Assembly (NCBI RefSeq): GCF_900119075.1
Contig: NZ_FPIP01000005.1
Coordinates: forward strand, 124,001 to 188,000
Origin: Ruminococcus flavefaciens
Lineage (GTDB): Bacteria; Bacillota; Clostridia; Oscillospirales; Ruminococcaceae
DNA: 64,000 nt
Direction of reading: 5' to 3'
The notes under the pieces were generated by a model. It was given only the letters and a program-made list of their open reading frames with translations. It did not search any database and was not told the DNA's origin. Shown in pieces: positions 50,160 through 59,204 of this stretch. Each line of letters starts with the position of its first letter. Position 1 is the stretch's first letter. The translations under genes were made by a program, and so were the position numbers.

Positions 50160-51110
50160 ATGTATATAGGCTTCAGTGAGGCTGAGCTCTTTCTCAGAAA
50201 CTGCGAGGACGCAGTTATATTGACTCACCGCAATCCCGACGGCGATTGCATAGGCGCAGGCTTCGGCTTGAAGGATATCCTTGCACAGCTCGGTATCCGC
50301 AGCAGAGTCGTGTGCCACGACGTTTTTCCGTCACGCTACAGTTTCCTCACAGATGAGGGAGCGGGGGAAGATTTTGAACCAAAGACCGTTATAGCGGTGG
50401 ACATCGCCGATACCACACTTATGGGAGATTATAAGGACATTTACGGCGACAGGGTACAGCTCTGTATCGACCACCACATCTCAAACAAGAATTTCGCGGA
50501 GAGAACACTGCTCCGCGGCGACGCTACAGCTGCCTGCGAGATAATCTACGAGCTTGCGCAGTACATGGGCGTCAAGATAACAAAACACTGCGCAATGTGC
50601 CTTTATACGGGCATTGCTACCGATTCGGGCTGCTTCAAGTACGGCTGCACCACTCCCCGCGCTCATGAGATAGCCGCAGAGATGATGCGCAGCTACGATA
50701 TCAACTTCGCAAGGATAAACCGCTATATGTTCGACGTAAAGTCAATGGGCAGACTCAAGCTCGAGGCAAAGGTCAACGAGCTCATGGAGTACTGTCTCGG
50801 CGGCAAGCTTGCTATCGCTGCGGTAACGCAGGATATGATGAAGGAAATGAACGTTTCCATGGAGGAGCTGGAGGGCTTTGCACCTCTCACTATCCAGCTG
50901 GAGGAAACAGAGGTCGGCATACTCATGCGCGAGCGCGAGGACGGAGTATACAAGTGCTCATTCCGCTCGGCTAACGATGTCAACGTATCCACTATATGCC
51001 AGTCCATCGGCGGCGGCGGTCACGCAAAGGCAGCAGGCTGCACCATAAACGGACCGCTTGACGAGGCAAAGAAGCAGCTCATCGAGGCTGTCGAAAGGGC
51101 GCTCGGCTGA
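50160..51110 (+). CDS. DHH/DHHA1 phosphoesterase (NrnA-like)
   Basis: A 316-residue bifunctional oligoribonuclease / pAp phosphatase type enzyme. The DHH-domain motifs HRNPDGDCIGAGFGL, VDIADT and IDHHISNKNF bind manganese. The C-terminal DHHA1 domain carries GGGGHAKAAGC. The ATG at 50160 has AAGGAG at ideal spacing; a GTG at 50151 would overlap that site. Firmicutes often keep this gene between rbfA and truB. Confidence 0.92.
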   Translation: MYIGFSEAELFLRNCEDAVILTHRNPDGDCIGAGFGLKDILAQLGIRSRVVCHDVFPSRYSFLTDEGAGEDFEPKTVIAVDIADTTLMGDYKDIYGDRVQLCIDHHISNKNFAERTLLRGDATAACEIIYELAQYMGVKITKHCAMCLYTGIATDSGCFKYGCTTPRAHEIAAEMMRSYDINFARINRYMFDVKSMGRLKLEAKVNELMEYCLGGKLAIAAVTQDMMKEMNVSMEELEGFAPLTIQLEETEVGILMREREDGVYKCSFRSANDVNVSTICQSIGGGGHAKAAGCTINGPLDEAKKQLIEAVERALG

Positions 51111-52003
51111 TGAACGGTATCCTCTGCGTAAACAAGCCTCAGGACTTCACATCATTCGACGTGGTGGCGAAGCTCCGCGGCATACTGCAAATGAAACGCC
51201 TCGGTCACGGCGGCACCCTTGATCCTATGGCTACGGGAGTCCTTCCCGTATTCGTAGGCAGCGCCACAAAAGCCTGTGACATCATGCCCGACAATACCAA
51301 GAGCTACCGCGCAGGCTTCCGACTGGGAGCCGTCTCCGATACGCAGGACGTGTGGGGCGAGGTGCGCGAATGCTCTGATATGGCTGTGAGCCGTGAGGAC
51401 ATAGAAGCTGTTATCCCCGATTTCACGGGAAAGATAATGCAGCTTCCCCCTATGTATTCGGCTGTGCAGGTAAACGGACAGCGCCTTTACGACCTTGCAA
51501 GGCAGGGCATAGAGGTAGAGCGTCAGGCGCGTGAGATAGAGGTAGACAGCCTTGTGCTGGAAAGCTACGACAGCGTATCCCGTGAGGGAGTACTGTCCAT
51601 AGCCTGCGGCAAGGGCACATATATAAGAACTATAATCAGCGATATCGGCGAAAAGCTGGGCTGCGGCGGCATAATGACCTCACTGGTCAGAACGTCGTCG
51701 GGAGGATTCTTCCTTGACGACTGCCACAGCTTTGAGGAGATACAGTGTGCAAGGGACGAGGGCAGGCTTGAAGAGCTGATACTCCCCATAGAGCGCGTAT
51801 TTGAAAAGCTGCCGAAGCTGAGACTGGGCGAGGCTCAGACAAGAATGTACAGAAACGGCGTAAAGCTCGACATATCAAGGCTGCGTGACATACGCAGCGG
51901 CGCCGAGCAGTACGGAGTCTACGGCTTTGACGGAGGCTTCATCGGCACCGCATTCGCAAACTTTGAGACAGGCGAGCTCTGCGTGGGAAAGAATTTAGGG
52001 TGA
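51110..52003 (+). CDS. truB: tRNA pseudouridine-55 synthase
   Basis: A 297-residue synthase that makes pseudouridine 55 in tRNA. GHGGTLDPMATGVLPV contains the catalytic Asp (D38). KSYRAGFRLGAVSDTQD and the C-terminal PUA-like end fit TruB. The start overlaps the previous stop by one base (TGATG). Confidence 0.96.
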   Translation: MNGILCVNKPQDFTSFDVVAKLRGILQMKRLGHGGTLDPMATGVLPVFVGSATKACDIMPDNTKSYRAGFRLGAVSDTQDVWGEVRECSDMAVSREDIEAVIPDFTGKIMQLPPMYSAVQVNGQRLYDLARQGIEVERQAREIEVDSLVLESYDSVSREGVLSIACGKGTYIRTIISDIGEKLGCGGIMTSLVRTSSGGFFLDDCHSFEEIQCARDEGRLEELILPIERVFEKLPKLRLGEAQTRMYRNGVKLDISRLRDIRSGAEQYGVYGFDGGFIGTAFANFETGELCVGKNLG

Positions 52004-52007
52004 CGGC

Positions 52008-52886
52008 ATGGACAATAAAAGAACAGCCGTTGCTTTGGGACTTTTTGACGGCGTACACCTCGGTCACCGCGCTGTGCTGGGAGCTGCCTGTGCGCAGAAA
52101 AAGCAGGGGCTCATACCCTGCGCATTTACCTTTCCGCCCGAAAGCACGGCAAAAAAGGGTGCGGCAGGCTACATCTACAGCGAGAGCGAAAAGAGTCTGC
52201 TGCTTTGCAGCGACTGCGGCGTCGAGCGTGTTGTGTCGCCGAGATTTGAGGACATATGCGGCATGGACGGCGATAGCTTCGCAGGAGAGATACTCCGCGG
52301 AGAGATGAACGCCGCCTTTGTGTGCTGCGGCAGGGACTTCCGCTTCGGCAGAGGCGCCTCCTGCGGCACGGACGAGCTGCGCAGCTTCGGCGAAAGGTAC
52401 GGCTTCACGGTGCAGACCGTTGACGACGTATTCTGTGACGGCGAGAGAGTATCCTCAACAGCCGTTAGACAGCTTCTCACAGAGGGAGAGCTTGACCGTG
52501 CAAACGCTATGCTCGGTAAGAATTACATCATAGCAAAGGAAGTAGCACGGGGCGCTCAGCTTGGGCGCACTATCGGCTTCCCCACGGCAAACCAGCTTTT
52601 CGGCGAGGGACAGCTTGTGCCGAAGTACGGCGTGTACGCCTCAAAAGCTCATGTAAACGGAAAGGCCTATCCGTCCATAACGGATATCGGCATGAAGCCC
52701 ACCGTGAAATACGGCGGCGCACCTCTTGCCGAGACATATATACACGGATTTTCCGGAGACCTTTACGGAAGTCCGCTGACGGTAGAGCTGTGCGGCTTTA
52801 TCCGTCCCGAGATGAAGTTCGGTTCATTGGACGAGCTAAAGGGGCAGATAAATGCGGATATAGCCTCTGCCATGAATATATTGTAA
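52008..52886 (+). CDS. ribF: Bifunctional riboflavin kinase / FAD synthetase
   Basis: A 292-residue enzyme that phosphorylates riboflavin to FMN and adenylates it to FAD. The N-terminal adenylyltransferase begins almost at once with ALGLFDGVHLGH, so it is ~15 residues shorter than usual. It includes SSTAVRQLL. The kinase domain has GRTIGFPTANQ and the terminal IRPEMKFGSLDELKGQI. It is the last gene of the ribosome-maturation operon. Confidence 0.94.
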   Translation: MDNKRTAVALGLFDGVHLGHRAVLGAACAQKKQGLIPCAFTFPPESTAKKGAAGYIYSESEKSLLLCSDCGVERVVSPRFEDICGMDGDSFAGEILRGEMNAAFVCCGRDFRFGRGASCGTDELRSFGERYGFTVQTVDDVFCDGERVSSTAVRQLLTEGELDRANAMLGKNYIIAKEVARGAQLGRTIGFPTANQLFGEGQLVPKYGVYASKAHVNGKAYPSITDIGMKPTVKYGGAPLAETYIHGFSGDLYGSPLTVELCGFIRPEMKFGSLDELKGQINADIASAMNIL

Positions 52887-52993
52887 AAAATTCGCTCTGC
52901 TTTCACTGTGCTATCACATAGAAGTATTAACATAGTAAAGGTGCGAATACGCGGCAGTATCTGCCGCACATATAATAAGGAGGGTAAAACCCA

Positions 52994-54124
52994 ATGATAG
53001 AGGTCAGGAACCTTACCAAGAGATACGGCGACAAGCTTGCCGTAAACGATATAAGCTTCAAGGTCGAAAAGGGTGAGATACTCGGCTTCCTCGGACCTAA
53101 CGGTGCAGGAAAGTCCACGACCATGAATATGCTGACGGGATACATCTCGTCAACCTCGGGCGATGTGCTTATCGACGGCGTCAATATCCTTGACGATCCA
53201 AAGAAGGCAAAGGCAAACATCGGTTATCTTCCCGAGATACCGCCGCTTTACGTTGATATGACAGTTGAGGCTTACCTCGGCTTCGTATACGACATGAAGA
53301 AGTGCAAGCTGCCCCGAAAGGCACACCTCAAGGACGTTTGCAGCCTTTGCAAGATAGAGGACGTAAGAGGCAGAATAATCAAGAACCTTTCAAAAGGTTA
53401 CAGACAGAGAGTAGGTCTTGCACAGGCGCTCATCAACAATCCGCCCGTGCTCATTCTTGACGAGCCTACAGTAGGTCTCGATCCTAATCAGATAATCGAG
53501 ATAAGATCACTCATCAAGAAGCTGGGCAAGAAGCACACAGTTATCCTTTCTTCACATATACTTCCCGAGATACAGGCTGTCTGCGACAGGATAATCATCA
53601 TCAACAGAGGCATGGTAGCCGCTGACGGCACTGCCGACGAGATAGCAAAGAACATCACCAACGAGCACAAGATGACGCTTCGTATCGAAGGTCCTACACA
53701 TACCGCAGACGACAAGCGTCTTATCGCAGAAAAGATAAGAGCCATGGACGGCGTCAAGTACGTCCGCGCAGATATGGAGCGCGAAAAAGGCATTTACGAT
53801 TACGATATCGAGACAGACGGCAAGACCGATATCCGCCGCGCACTCAACAAGCTCTGCGCTGATAACGGCTGGAATATACTCATGCTCCAGCTCTCAGACC
53901 TCACACTCGAGGATATCTTCCTCAAGATCACCATGGACGAGGGACTCAGCAAGTCCGACGACAAGGGCGGCAAGTCCAAGCCAAGGATCGAGATAAAGAC
54001 CACTGCAAGCGGCAAGCTCAGAGCCGTTCAGGAGGACGATGAGGAAGAAGAATCGTCTATCGTTGACAGCGGCGATGAAGATACAGCCGCAGACAGCACA
54101 GAAAATAACGGAGGTGAGGAATAA
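52994..54124 (+). CDS. ABC transporter ATPase (GldA/ABC-2 type)
   Basis: A 376-residue ATP-binding subunit. Walker A GPNGAGKST, signature LSKGYRQRVGLAQAL and Walker B LILDEPTVGLDPNQ are all present, and the ATPase domain ends near residue 235. A ~75-residue C-terminal domain (GWNILMLQLSDLTLEDIFLKIT) and an extra acidic tail (DDEEEESSIVDSGDEDTAADS) follow. It is first of four genes for a Gld-type exporter. AAGGAGGG precedes the ATG. A GCGGCAGTATCTGCCGC hairpin (52951-52967) lies in the leader. Confidence 0.93.
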   Translation: MIEVRNLTKRYGDKLAVNDISFKVEKGEILGFLGPNGAGKSTTMNMLTGYISSTSGDVLIDGVNILDDPKKAKANIGYLPEIPPLYVDMTVEAYLGFVYDMKKCKLPRKAHLKDVCSLCKIEDVRGRIIKNLSKGYRQRVGLAQALINNPPVLILDEPTVGLDPNQIIEIRSLIKKLGKKHTVILSSHILPEIQAVCDRIIIINRGMVAADGTADEIAKNITNEHKMTLRIEGPTHTADDKRLIAEKIRAMDGVKYVRADMEREKGIYDYDIETDGKTDIRRALNKLCADNGWNILMLQLSDLTLEDIFLKITMDEGLSKSDDKGGKSKPRIEIKTTASGKLRAVQEDDEEEESSIVDSGDEDTAADSTENNGGEE

Positions 54125-54843
54125 TGCTGGCTATTTACAGGCGCGAAATGGGCGCATTCTTTACGTCGGGCGTAGCATATGTATTTCTTGCTGTGTTCTG
54201 GCTGGTATCGGGCATATTCTTCTATAACGGAGTCATCGCCAGCGGATTTGCCGATACTTCAAGTATGTTCAGTTCAATGTTCTATATCGTAATGTTTCTT
54301 ATCCCTGTGCTGACCATGAAGCTGCTCAGCGAGGAAAAGAAGAACAAGACCGATCAGGGACTTCTCACAGCTCCCATAAGTCTGTGGGACATCGTTCTCG
54401 GCAAGTATTTCGCAGCACTTACACTGTTCGTTATAGCCGAGTCCATAATATTCATCTATGCATTCATCATCAACTACCTCGGCGACGTGGTATGGCAGAC
54501 GCTCCTCGGAAACTATTTCGCAATGCTCTTCCTTGGCGCAGCCTTTATCGCAGTAGGACTTTTCATCTCCTCACTTACCGAGAACCAGATGGCTTCGGCA
54601 GTTGTCAGCCTTGTTGCTATATTCGTGATATACCTCTCAGAGACGCTCGTATCCGATTTTGAAAACGGCAACATCGTAAAGAGAGTGATATTCAAGGCAG
54701 TTTCATCAATAGCCTTCTATTCGAGATATATTGAATTCACAAGAGGAGTATTCAGTCTCCCCAGCGTGGTATTCTTCATCAGCGCAGCCTTCCTCTTCAA
54801 CTTCTTCACCGTTAAGGTGCTTGAGAAGAGACGTTGGAGCTGA
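54124..54843 (+). CDS. ABC-2 permease (GldF-like)
   Basis: A 239-residue membrane protein with six predicted helices (for example VAYVFLAVFWLVSGIFFY, SMFSSMFYIVMFLIPVL, YFAALTLFVIAESIIFIYA). EEKKNKTDQGLLTAPIS is the conserved cytoplasmic loop of GldF/NosY permeases. It starts at the last base of the ATPase stop codon (TAATG), so the two are tightly coupled. Confidence 0.92.
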   Translation: MLAIYRREMGAFFTSGVAYVFLAVFWLVSGIFFYNGVIASGFADTSSMFSSMFYIVMFLIPVLTMKLLSEEKKNKTDQGLLTAPISLWDIVLGKYFAALTLFVIAESIIFIYAFIINYLGDVVWQTLLGNYFAMLFLGAAFIAVGLFISSLTENQMASAVVSLVAIFVIYLSETLVSDFENGNIVKRVIFKAVSSIAFYSRYIEFTRGVFSLPSVVFFISAAFLFNFFTVKVLEKRRWS

Positions 54844-54870
54844 TCATCAGAAAGGAAGGTTTTGATACAA

Positions 54871-56502
54871 ATGAGTAAAAAAGAATTAGACAAGAATAAA
54901 GACCTGACAAACAGCAATGCTCCCGATGAGCTTGTGACCATAGAGGAGGAGACTGAGAAGGAGGAAAAACCTGCCTCAGGCTTCAGAAAGAAGCTGAAGT
55001 ACGGCTCTATGTTCTACATTGCCATAGCTCTCGTCGTAGCTATCGTGGTAGTTATGAATATCATGGTGACTGTTATCGGAAAGCGTTCACCTATCAAGAT
55101 AGACCTTACTCCCGATGACAGATACGAGCTCAGCGCAGAGTCTGTCGATGCAGTTAAGAATATCGAAAAGGACGTTGATATAACAGTTACTGCAAAGAGA
55201 GATTATTTCGATGCTCTTGCAAGCTACTGGCGCGGACAGACAGGCTATGATACTCCATTTGAGCTTATCCCCGAGCTTCTCGACAAGTATTCCGTATACG
55301 CAAAGCAGGGCAAGGGCAGCATTGACGTAAAATACGTTGATATGGACGTTGACCCCGATATCATCAACCAGTACAAGAAGTACTACAACGGCGATATCGA
55401 GCGCGGCAGCATTATCGTATCATCAGGCGAAAGAGTAAGCGTTATCAGCAGCACAGACGTTATGAACATGATAACTCCCGACCAGTATACAGCTCAGACC
55501 ACAGGCGAGTACAAGTTCAAGTTCACAGGCGAGAGCACTATCACATCGGCTATCACAAACGTATGCGACGCTCACCCCGTAAAGACAGCCTTTGCAATGA
55601 CAATGAACGGCGCTTCACTGTTCGACGCACAGAGCTACGGCAGCGCAGTAAACGCATTTGAGAACGAGCTCCTTGCAAAAAACGGCTATGAATGCTCGGA
55701 TATCGACATCGCTACAGACGAGATAAAGCCCGAGGACTACGATATGGTAGTAGTTTTTGCTCCGTCAGTAGACTTCTCCGAGGATATCATAAAGAAGCTC
55801 AGCGACTTCCTCTATAACGGCGGAAAGTACGACAGAAACGTTATCTACGTTCCCGATGTTTCAAAGACAAATCTTCCAAATATCGAGGCATTCCTTGCCG
55901 ACTGGAACATAAAGGTGGAGAACGAGATAATCTGCGATGCAAAGTACAATATTGGTGCTCCATATATTGTTGCACTAAAAGTAGATGATTCAGAAGCAGT
56001 GGGAACACTTCCAAATGAAAAGCTCCCTATAGTATCGCCTTATACAAGAGCCCTCACAGAGTTATCCAAGAACAACGGCAATATCGTAAAGAGCCTTATC
56101 AGTTCCTATGACGAGGCATATACTGTAAGTCCTACAGACATGAATGAAGTAATAAGTGAACAGGTTACAAAAACAGCAGTAATGCTCTCACAGAAGCAGA
56201 CATCTGAGGACTTTAATGTATACACGAGCAGTGTTCTCGTTATGGGCAGCCCAGATATTATGGATAGCAGAATTATCATGCAGAATACCACATATAACAA
56301 CGCAAATGTTATCATCAGCGCTCTGAATCAGATAGCAGGCAAGGAAAACGGAGCCGTTATCCTTGAAAAATCACTTCAGTATTCAGCTATAGCACCTTCG
56401 ACAGGACAGGCAAAGGTTATCCAGATAATAGTAGTATGGGTAATACCTTTCATTATCGCTGCAATAGGTGTAATGGTACTGTTAAGGAGAAGAAATAAAT
56501 GA
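54871..56502 (+). CDS. GldG-like ABC transporter auxiliary protein
   Basis: A 543-residue protein with a charged cytoplasmic N-terminus, one membrane helix (about 47-70) and a large extracytoplasmic Gld/IFT52-type domain (DLTPDDRYELSAESVDAVKNIEKDVDITV; DYDMVVVFAPSVDFSE). A C-terminal helix (VIQIIVVWVIPFIIAAIGVMVLLRR) follows. The ATG at 54871 has AAAGGAAGG upstream. A stretch at about 55945-56310 uses clearly more A/T-ending codons than the flanking parts. Role in export or surface assembly is inferred from the family. Confidence 0.88.
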   Translation: MSKKELDKNKDLTNSNAPDELVTIEEETEKEEKPASGFRKKLKYGSMFYIAIALVVAIVVVMNIMVTVIGKRSPIKIDLTPDDRYELSAESVDAVKNIEKDVDITVTAKRDYFDALASYWRGQTGYDTPFELIPELLDKYSVYAKQGKGSIDVKYVDMDVDPDIINQYKKYYNGDIERGSIIVSSGERVSVISSTDVMNMITPDQYTAQTTGEYKFKFTGESTITSAITNVCDAHPVKTAFAMTMNGASLFDAQSYGSAVNAFENELLAKNGYECSDIDIATDEIKPEDYDMVVVFAPSVDFSEDIIKKLSDFLYNGGKYDRNVIYVPDVSKTNLPNIEAFLADWNIKVENEIICDAKYNIGAPYIVALKVDDSEAVGTLPNEKLPIVSPYTRALTELSKNNGNIVKSLISSYDEAYTVSPTDMNEVISEQVTKTAVMLSQKQTSEDFNVYTSSVLVMGSPDIMDSRIIMQNTTYNNANVIISALNQIAGKENGAVILEKSLQYSAIAPSTGQAKVIQIIVVWVIPFIIAAIGVMVLLRRRNK

Positions 56503-58034
56503 AAAAACAAGCTAAGGGCATTATCGCGCTCAGCGCTGTTCTTGCAGCCATGCTGGGCGGCGGATTTGCCTATATGAAGCTTAACCCAAGCGAAACAGAA
56601 GGACACAGAGGCGGCAGCAGTTCTTCATCGGCACCCGAGCTTCTTGCCACAGAGGCAAACGGACAGGGCACAGTCCTTGTCAGCGACGGCACCGAGGACG
56701 CTGTAGTAAAGAGCGTCACTGTAAAGAACAGCAGCGGCGAGCTCAATGTCATAATGAAGAGCGCTCCCGACAAGGAAAACAATAAGGGAGCTGTCTATAC
56801 TCTTGACGGCTATACCGACCTTGACGTAAACACAGCAATGGTAGGTACGCTTGCAAACAACGCAAACGGTATGCAGGCAGCCGCTCTTGTAGCAGAGGGC
56901 TGCACCGACCTTGCAAAATACGGACTTGCTTCTCCGTCAGCTGAGGTAGAGCTCACCTATGAATCAGGAACTAAGGTAAAGTTCCTCGTAGGCGATACAG
57001 CTCCGTCAAGCGACAACACCTACTTAATGGTAGATGACGGACGCAAGGACGTATACACGGTAAACACATCGACTGTTGCAAACTACAGCAACAGCAGCAA
57101 GGACTTTATCGAAAAGACCATTCTTGAAAAGCCCGCAGACGATGAAATGCCTGAAGTAGAAAGTCTCAGGATAGAGCGTGAGGACATCGACTATGATATC
57201 CTCATCAAGTACGACAGAGACAAGACCGACGCCCACGCAGGCGGCACTTCATCGCCCCACAAGCTCGTAGAGCCTACAGACAGCTATCTTACAGTAGAAA
57301 AGGCTACCGATATCATATCGGGAATGTTCGGACTTTACGCTTCGGATATCCACGCACTGCACTGTACAGAGGCTGATATCGCAGAGGCAGGACTTGACAA
57401 GCCCTTCTGCAAGGTAACAATGGACTGCGACGACGGAAAGAGCCATGTGCTTCTTCTCGGAAAGGTATTCGCAGATGAGAATGGCGGCAAGTGCGCATAC
57501 GGTATGCTCGAGGGCGGAAAGGTGATATACACTGTCAGCGAGAGCAGTGCAAAGTGGCTGACAGTTACACCAAGCGATATCTGTTCGAGAATGATAATAG
57601 CGTCATACGTATGGAACATCACCGAGCTCAGCGTAAGCGGCGGCGGTGAGAGCGCAGAATTCAAGATAGAGCCTAAGGACAAGGACAATATCCCCGAGAG
57701 TCCGAAGGCAGAGGACTTCAACGTCACAAAGGACGGCAAGGAGTTCGATTCCGAGCGCTACAGACTGTTCTATTCATTCCTTGTAAGCACAAACGGCGAG
57801 GAATTCGCACTTGACGCACCCGTACCCGAGGGCGAGCCCGAGGTATCGGTAACTATCAAGGACGAGCAGCTTGGCAAGACCATTAAGTACGACTTCTACG
57901 AGGATACGTTCATGCGTTCGCTGATAGTTATAGACGGCAAGAGCAAGTATTACTGCACAAAGTCTTATGTGGACACTCTCAAGGAGAACATCAAGCGCAT
58001 AAGCACAGGAGAGGATTACATCACAACATGGTAA
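56499..58034 (+). CDS. DUF4340-domain protein
   Basis: A 511-residue protein with one N-terminal membrane helix (about 7-26) and a low-complexity Gly/Ser segment. It has two DUF4340-type modules (DLDVNTAMVGTLANNANGMQA; YGLASPSAEVELTYESGTKVKFLVGD; later TEADIAEAGLDKPFCKVTMD). These proteins accompany GldFG-type ABC systems and lie outside the membrane. A 4-base overlap (ATGA) couples it to the GldG-like gene. Confidence 0.88.
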   Translation: MKKQAKGIIALSAVLAAMLGGGFAYMKLNPSETEGHRGGSSSSSAPELLATEANGQGTVLVSDGTEDAVVKSVTVKNSSGELNVIMKSAPDKENNKGAVYTLDGYTDLDVNTAMVGTLANNANGMQAAALVAEGCTDLAKYGLASPSAEVELTYESGTKVKFLVGDTAPSSDNTYLMVDDGRKDVYTVNTSTVANYSNSSKDFIEKTILEKPADDEMPEVESLRIEREDIDYDILIKYDRDKTDAHAGGTSSPHKLVEPTDSYLTVEKATDIISGMFGLYASDIHALHCTEADIAEAGLDKPFCKVTMDCDDGKSHVLLLGKVFADENGGKCAYGMLEGGKVIYTVSESSAKWLTVTPSDICSRMIIASYVWNITELSVSGGGESAEFKIEPKDKDNIPESPKAEDFNVTKDGKEFDSERYRLFYSFLVSTNGEEFALDAPVPEGEPEVSVTIKDEQLGKTIKYDFYEDTFMRSLIVIDGKSKYYCTKSYVDTLKENIKRISTGEDYITTW

Positions 58035-58082
58035 GAGCGGAGCCGCTTTTACCCAAGCATGACAGGAATATAAGGAGGTATT

Positions 58083-58367
58083 ATGATGAGCGAGAAATTC
58101 AACACTTATAAGGGCTATCCGCTGGTAAGAAACGGCAAGGATATATACTACGGATATATGCAGGATCCGTATGTGATCTACATTACTATCCTTGAGACCA
58201 AAGAGGAAAACGGCGAGCAGGTCACCTCAAAGGTAAGGATAGTTCAGATGGACACAAACGAGCCCAACCCCCTGAAGGCATTTGTCAAGAATGCAGAGCG
58301 CGAGTGCGGACTTTACGAAGCACTTGATTTTGCGAATGTATGGCTTGAAAAGGCACTGAAAAGCTAA
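58083..58367 (+). CDS. Small hypothetical protein ending the ABC operon
   Basis: A 94-residue soluble protein (YKGYPLVRNGKDIYYGYMQDPYVIYITIL; ECGLYEALDFANVWLEKALKS) with a predicted small alpha/beta fold. No named function recognised. AAGGAGG precedes the ATG-ATG start. It lies 48 bases after the DUF4340 gene and before a strong terminator, so it is probably co-transcribed. Confidence 0.78.
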   Translation: MMSEKFNTYKGYPLVRNGKDIYYGYMQDPYVIYITILETKEENGEQVTSKVRIVQMDTNEPNPLKAFVKNAERECGLYEALDFANVWLEKALKS

Positions 58368-58370
58368 GAG

Positions 58371-58397
58371 AGCAGCCGCCCGCACGGGCGGCTGTTT
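58371..58397 (+). terminator. Terminator of the ABC exporter operon
   Basis: GCAGCCGCCCG CAC GGGCGGCTG TTTT. Confidence 0.88.
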
Positions 58398-58426
58398 TAA
58401 TTCGGAATTGATCCATGAACGATATA

Positions 58427-58500
58427 TATGTAGGGGCGCACATTGTGCGCCCGTTGGTATAAACGGCTATTTTCGGGCGAACACTGTTCGCCCCTACACT
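58427..58500. repeat. Two palindromic elements
   Basis: GCGCACATTGTGCGC element (58429-58453) and an inverted GGGCGAACACTGTTCGCCC element ending CCTACAC (58471-58498). Confidence 0.75.
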
Positions 58501-58529
58501 ATGCACTATTCACTGATAACTCCGCCGCC

Positions 58530-58558
58530 TTGATTTTTCGCAAAATATATGATAGAAT
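58530..58558 (+). promoter_or_regulatory. Promoter of the third two-component operon
   Basis: TTGATT (58530-58535), 17 bases, TAGAAT (58553-58558). Confidence 0.7.
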
Positions 58559-58595
58559 TATAACAACACTAATAAACAGCCAATGGGGTGAGACT

Positions 58596-59204
58596 ATGAA
58601 CAAGATACTGCTCGTTGAGGACGACGAAACACTAAACGCAAATATAAAGCTTTCCCTTGAGACCGAGGGCTACAGCGTCAACGCTGTGCGCACTGTCGCT
58701 GCGGCAGAAGCCGCAGCTGCCGAGGCTGACCTTATCATTCTTGATGTTACTCTGCCCGACGGCAACGGCGTAGACCTTTGCAGGCGCCTGCGCAGAACAA
58801 TGCAGATACCCGTGATATTTCTGACCTCCTGCGACGACGAAGCCGATATCGTCCGCGGACTTGACAGCGGCGGCGACGACTACATTACCAAGCCATTCCG
58901 ACTGAGAGAGCTTTTCTCCCGTATTCGTGCAAATCTCCGCCGCGTTCCCGAAGTCCCCGAAATAGAGCTTACCGCATTGGAGCAGAAGCTCCTCAGCTAC
59001 CTCATGCTCAACCGCGGACAGTACCTTACCCGTGAGCAGATACTCGCCTATTTATGGGACTCCAAGGGCGAATTTGTCAATGACAACACCCTTTCGGTGA
59101 ACATCAGCCGACTCCGTGAAAAGCTCAGCAAGGCGCACAACTGCGGCAGCATAGTCACCAAGAGAGGAATGGGCTATAAATGGACAGAACAGACCGATTC
59201 ATAA
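58596..59204 (+). CDS. OmpR-family response regulator
   Basis: A 202-residue regulator, slightly short. The acidic pair is in VEDDE and phosphoacceptor D50 in LDVTLPDGNG; the switch Lys is in ITKPFRL. The winged helix ends KRGMGYKW. The linker between domains is only a few residues, explaining the length. The ATG at 58596 follows GGGGTGAG. Its 3' end overlaps the kinase gene by 25 bases. Confidence 0.92.
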   Translation: MNKILLVEDDETLNANIKLSLETEGYSVNAVRTVAAAEAAAAEADLIILDVTLPDGNGVDLCRRLRRTMQIPVIFLTSCDDEADIVRGLDSGGDDYITKPFRLRELFSRIRANLRRVPEVPEIELTALEQKLLSYLMLNRGQYLTREQILAYLWDSKGEFVNDNTLSVNISRLREKLSKAHNCGSIVTKRGMGYKWTEQTDS

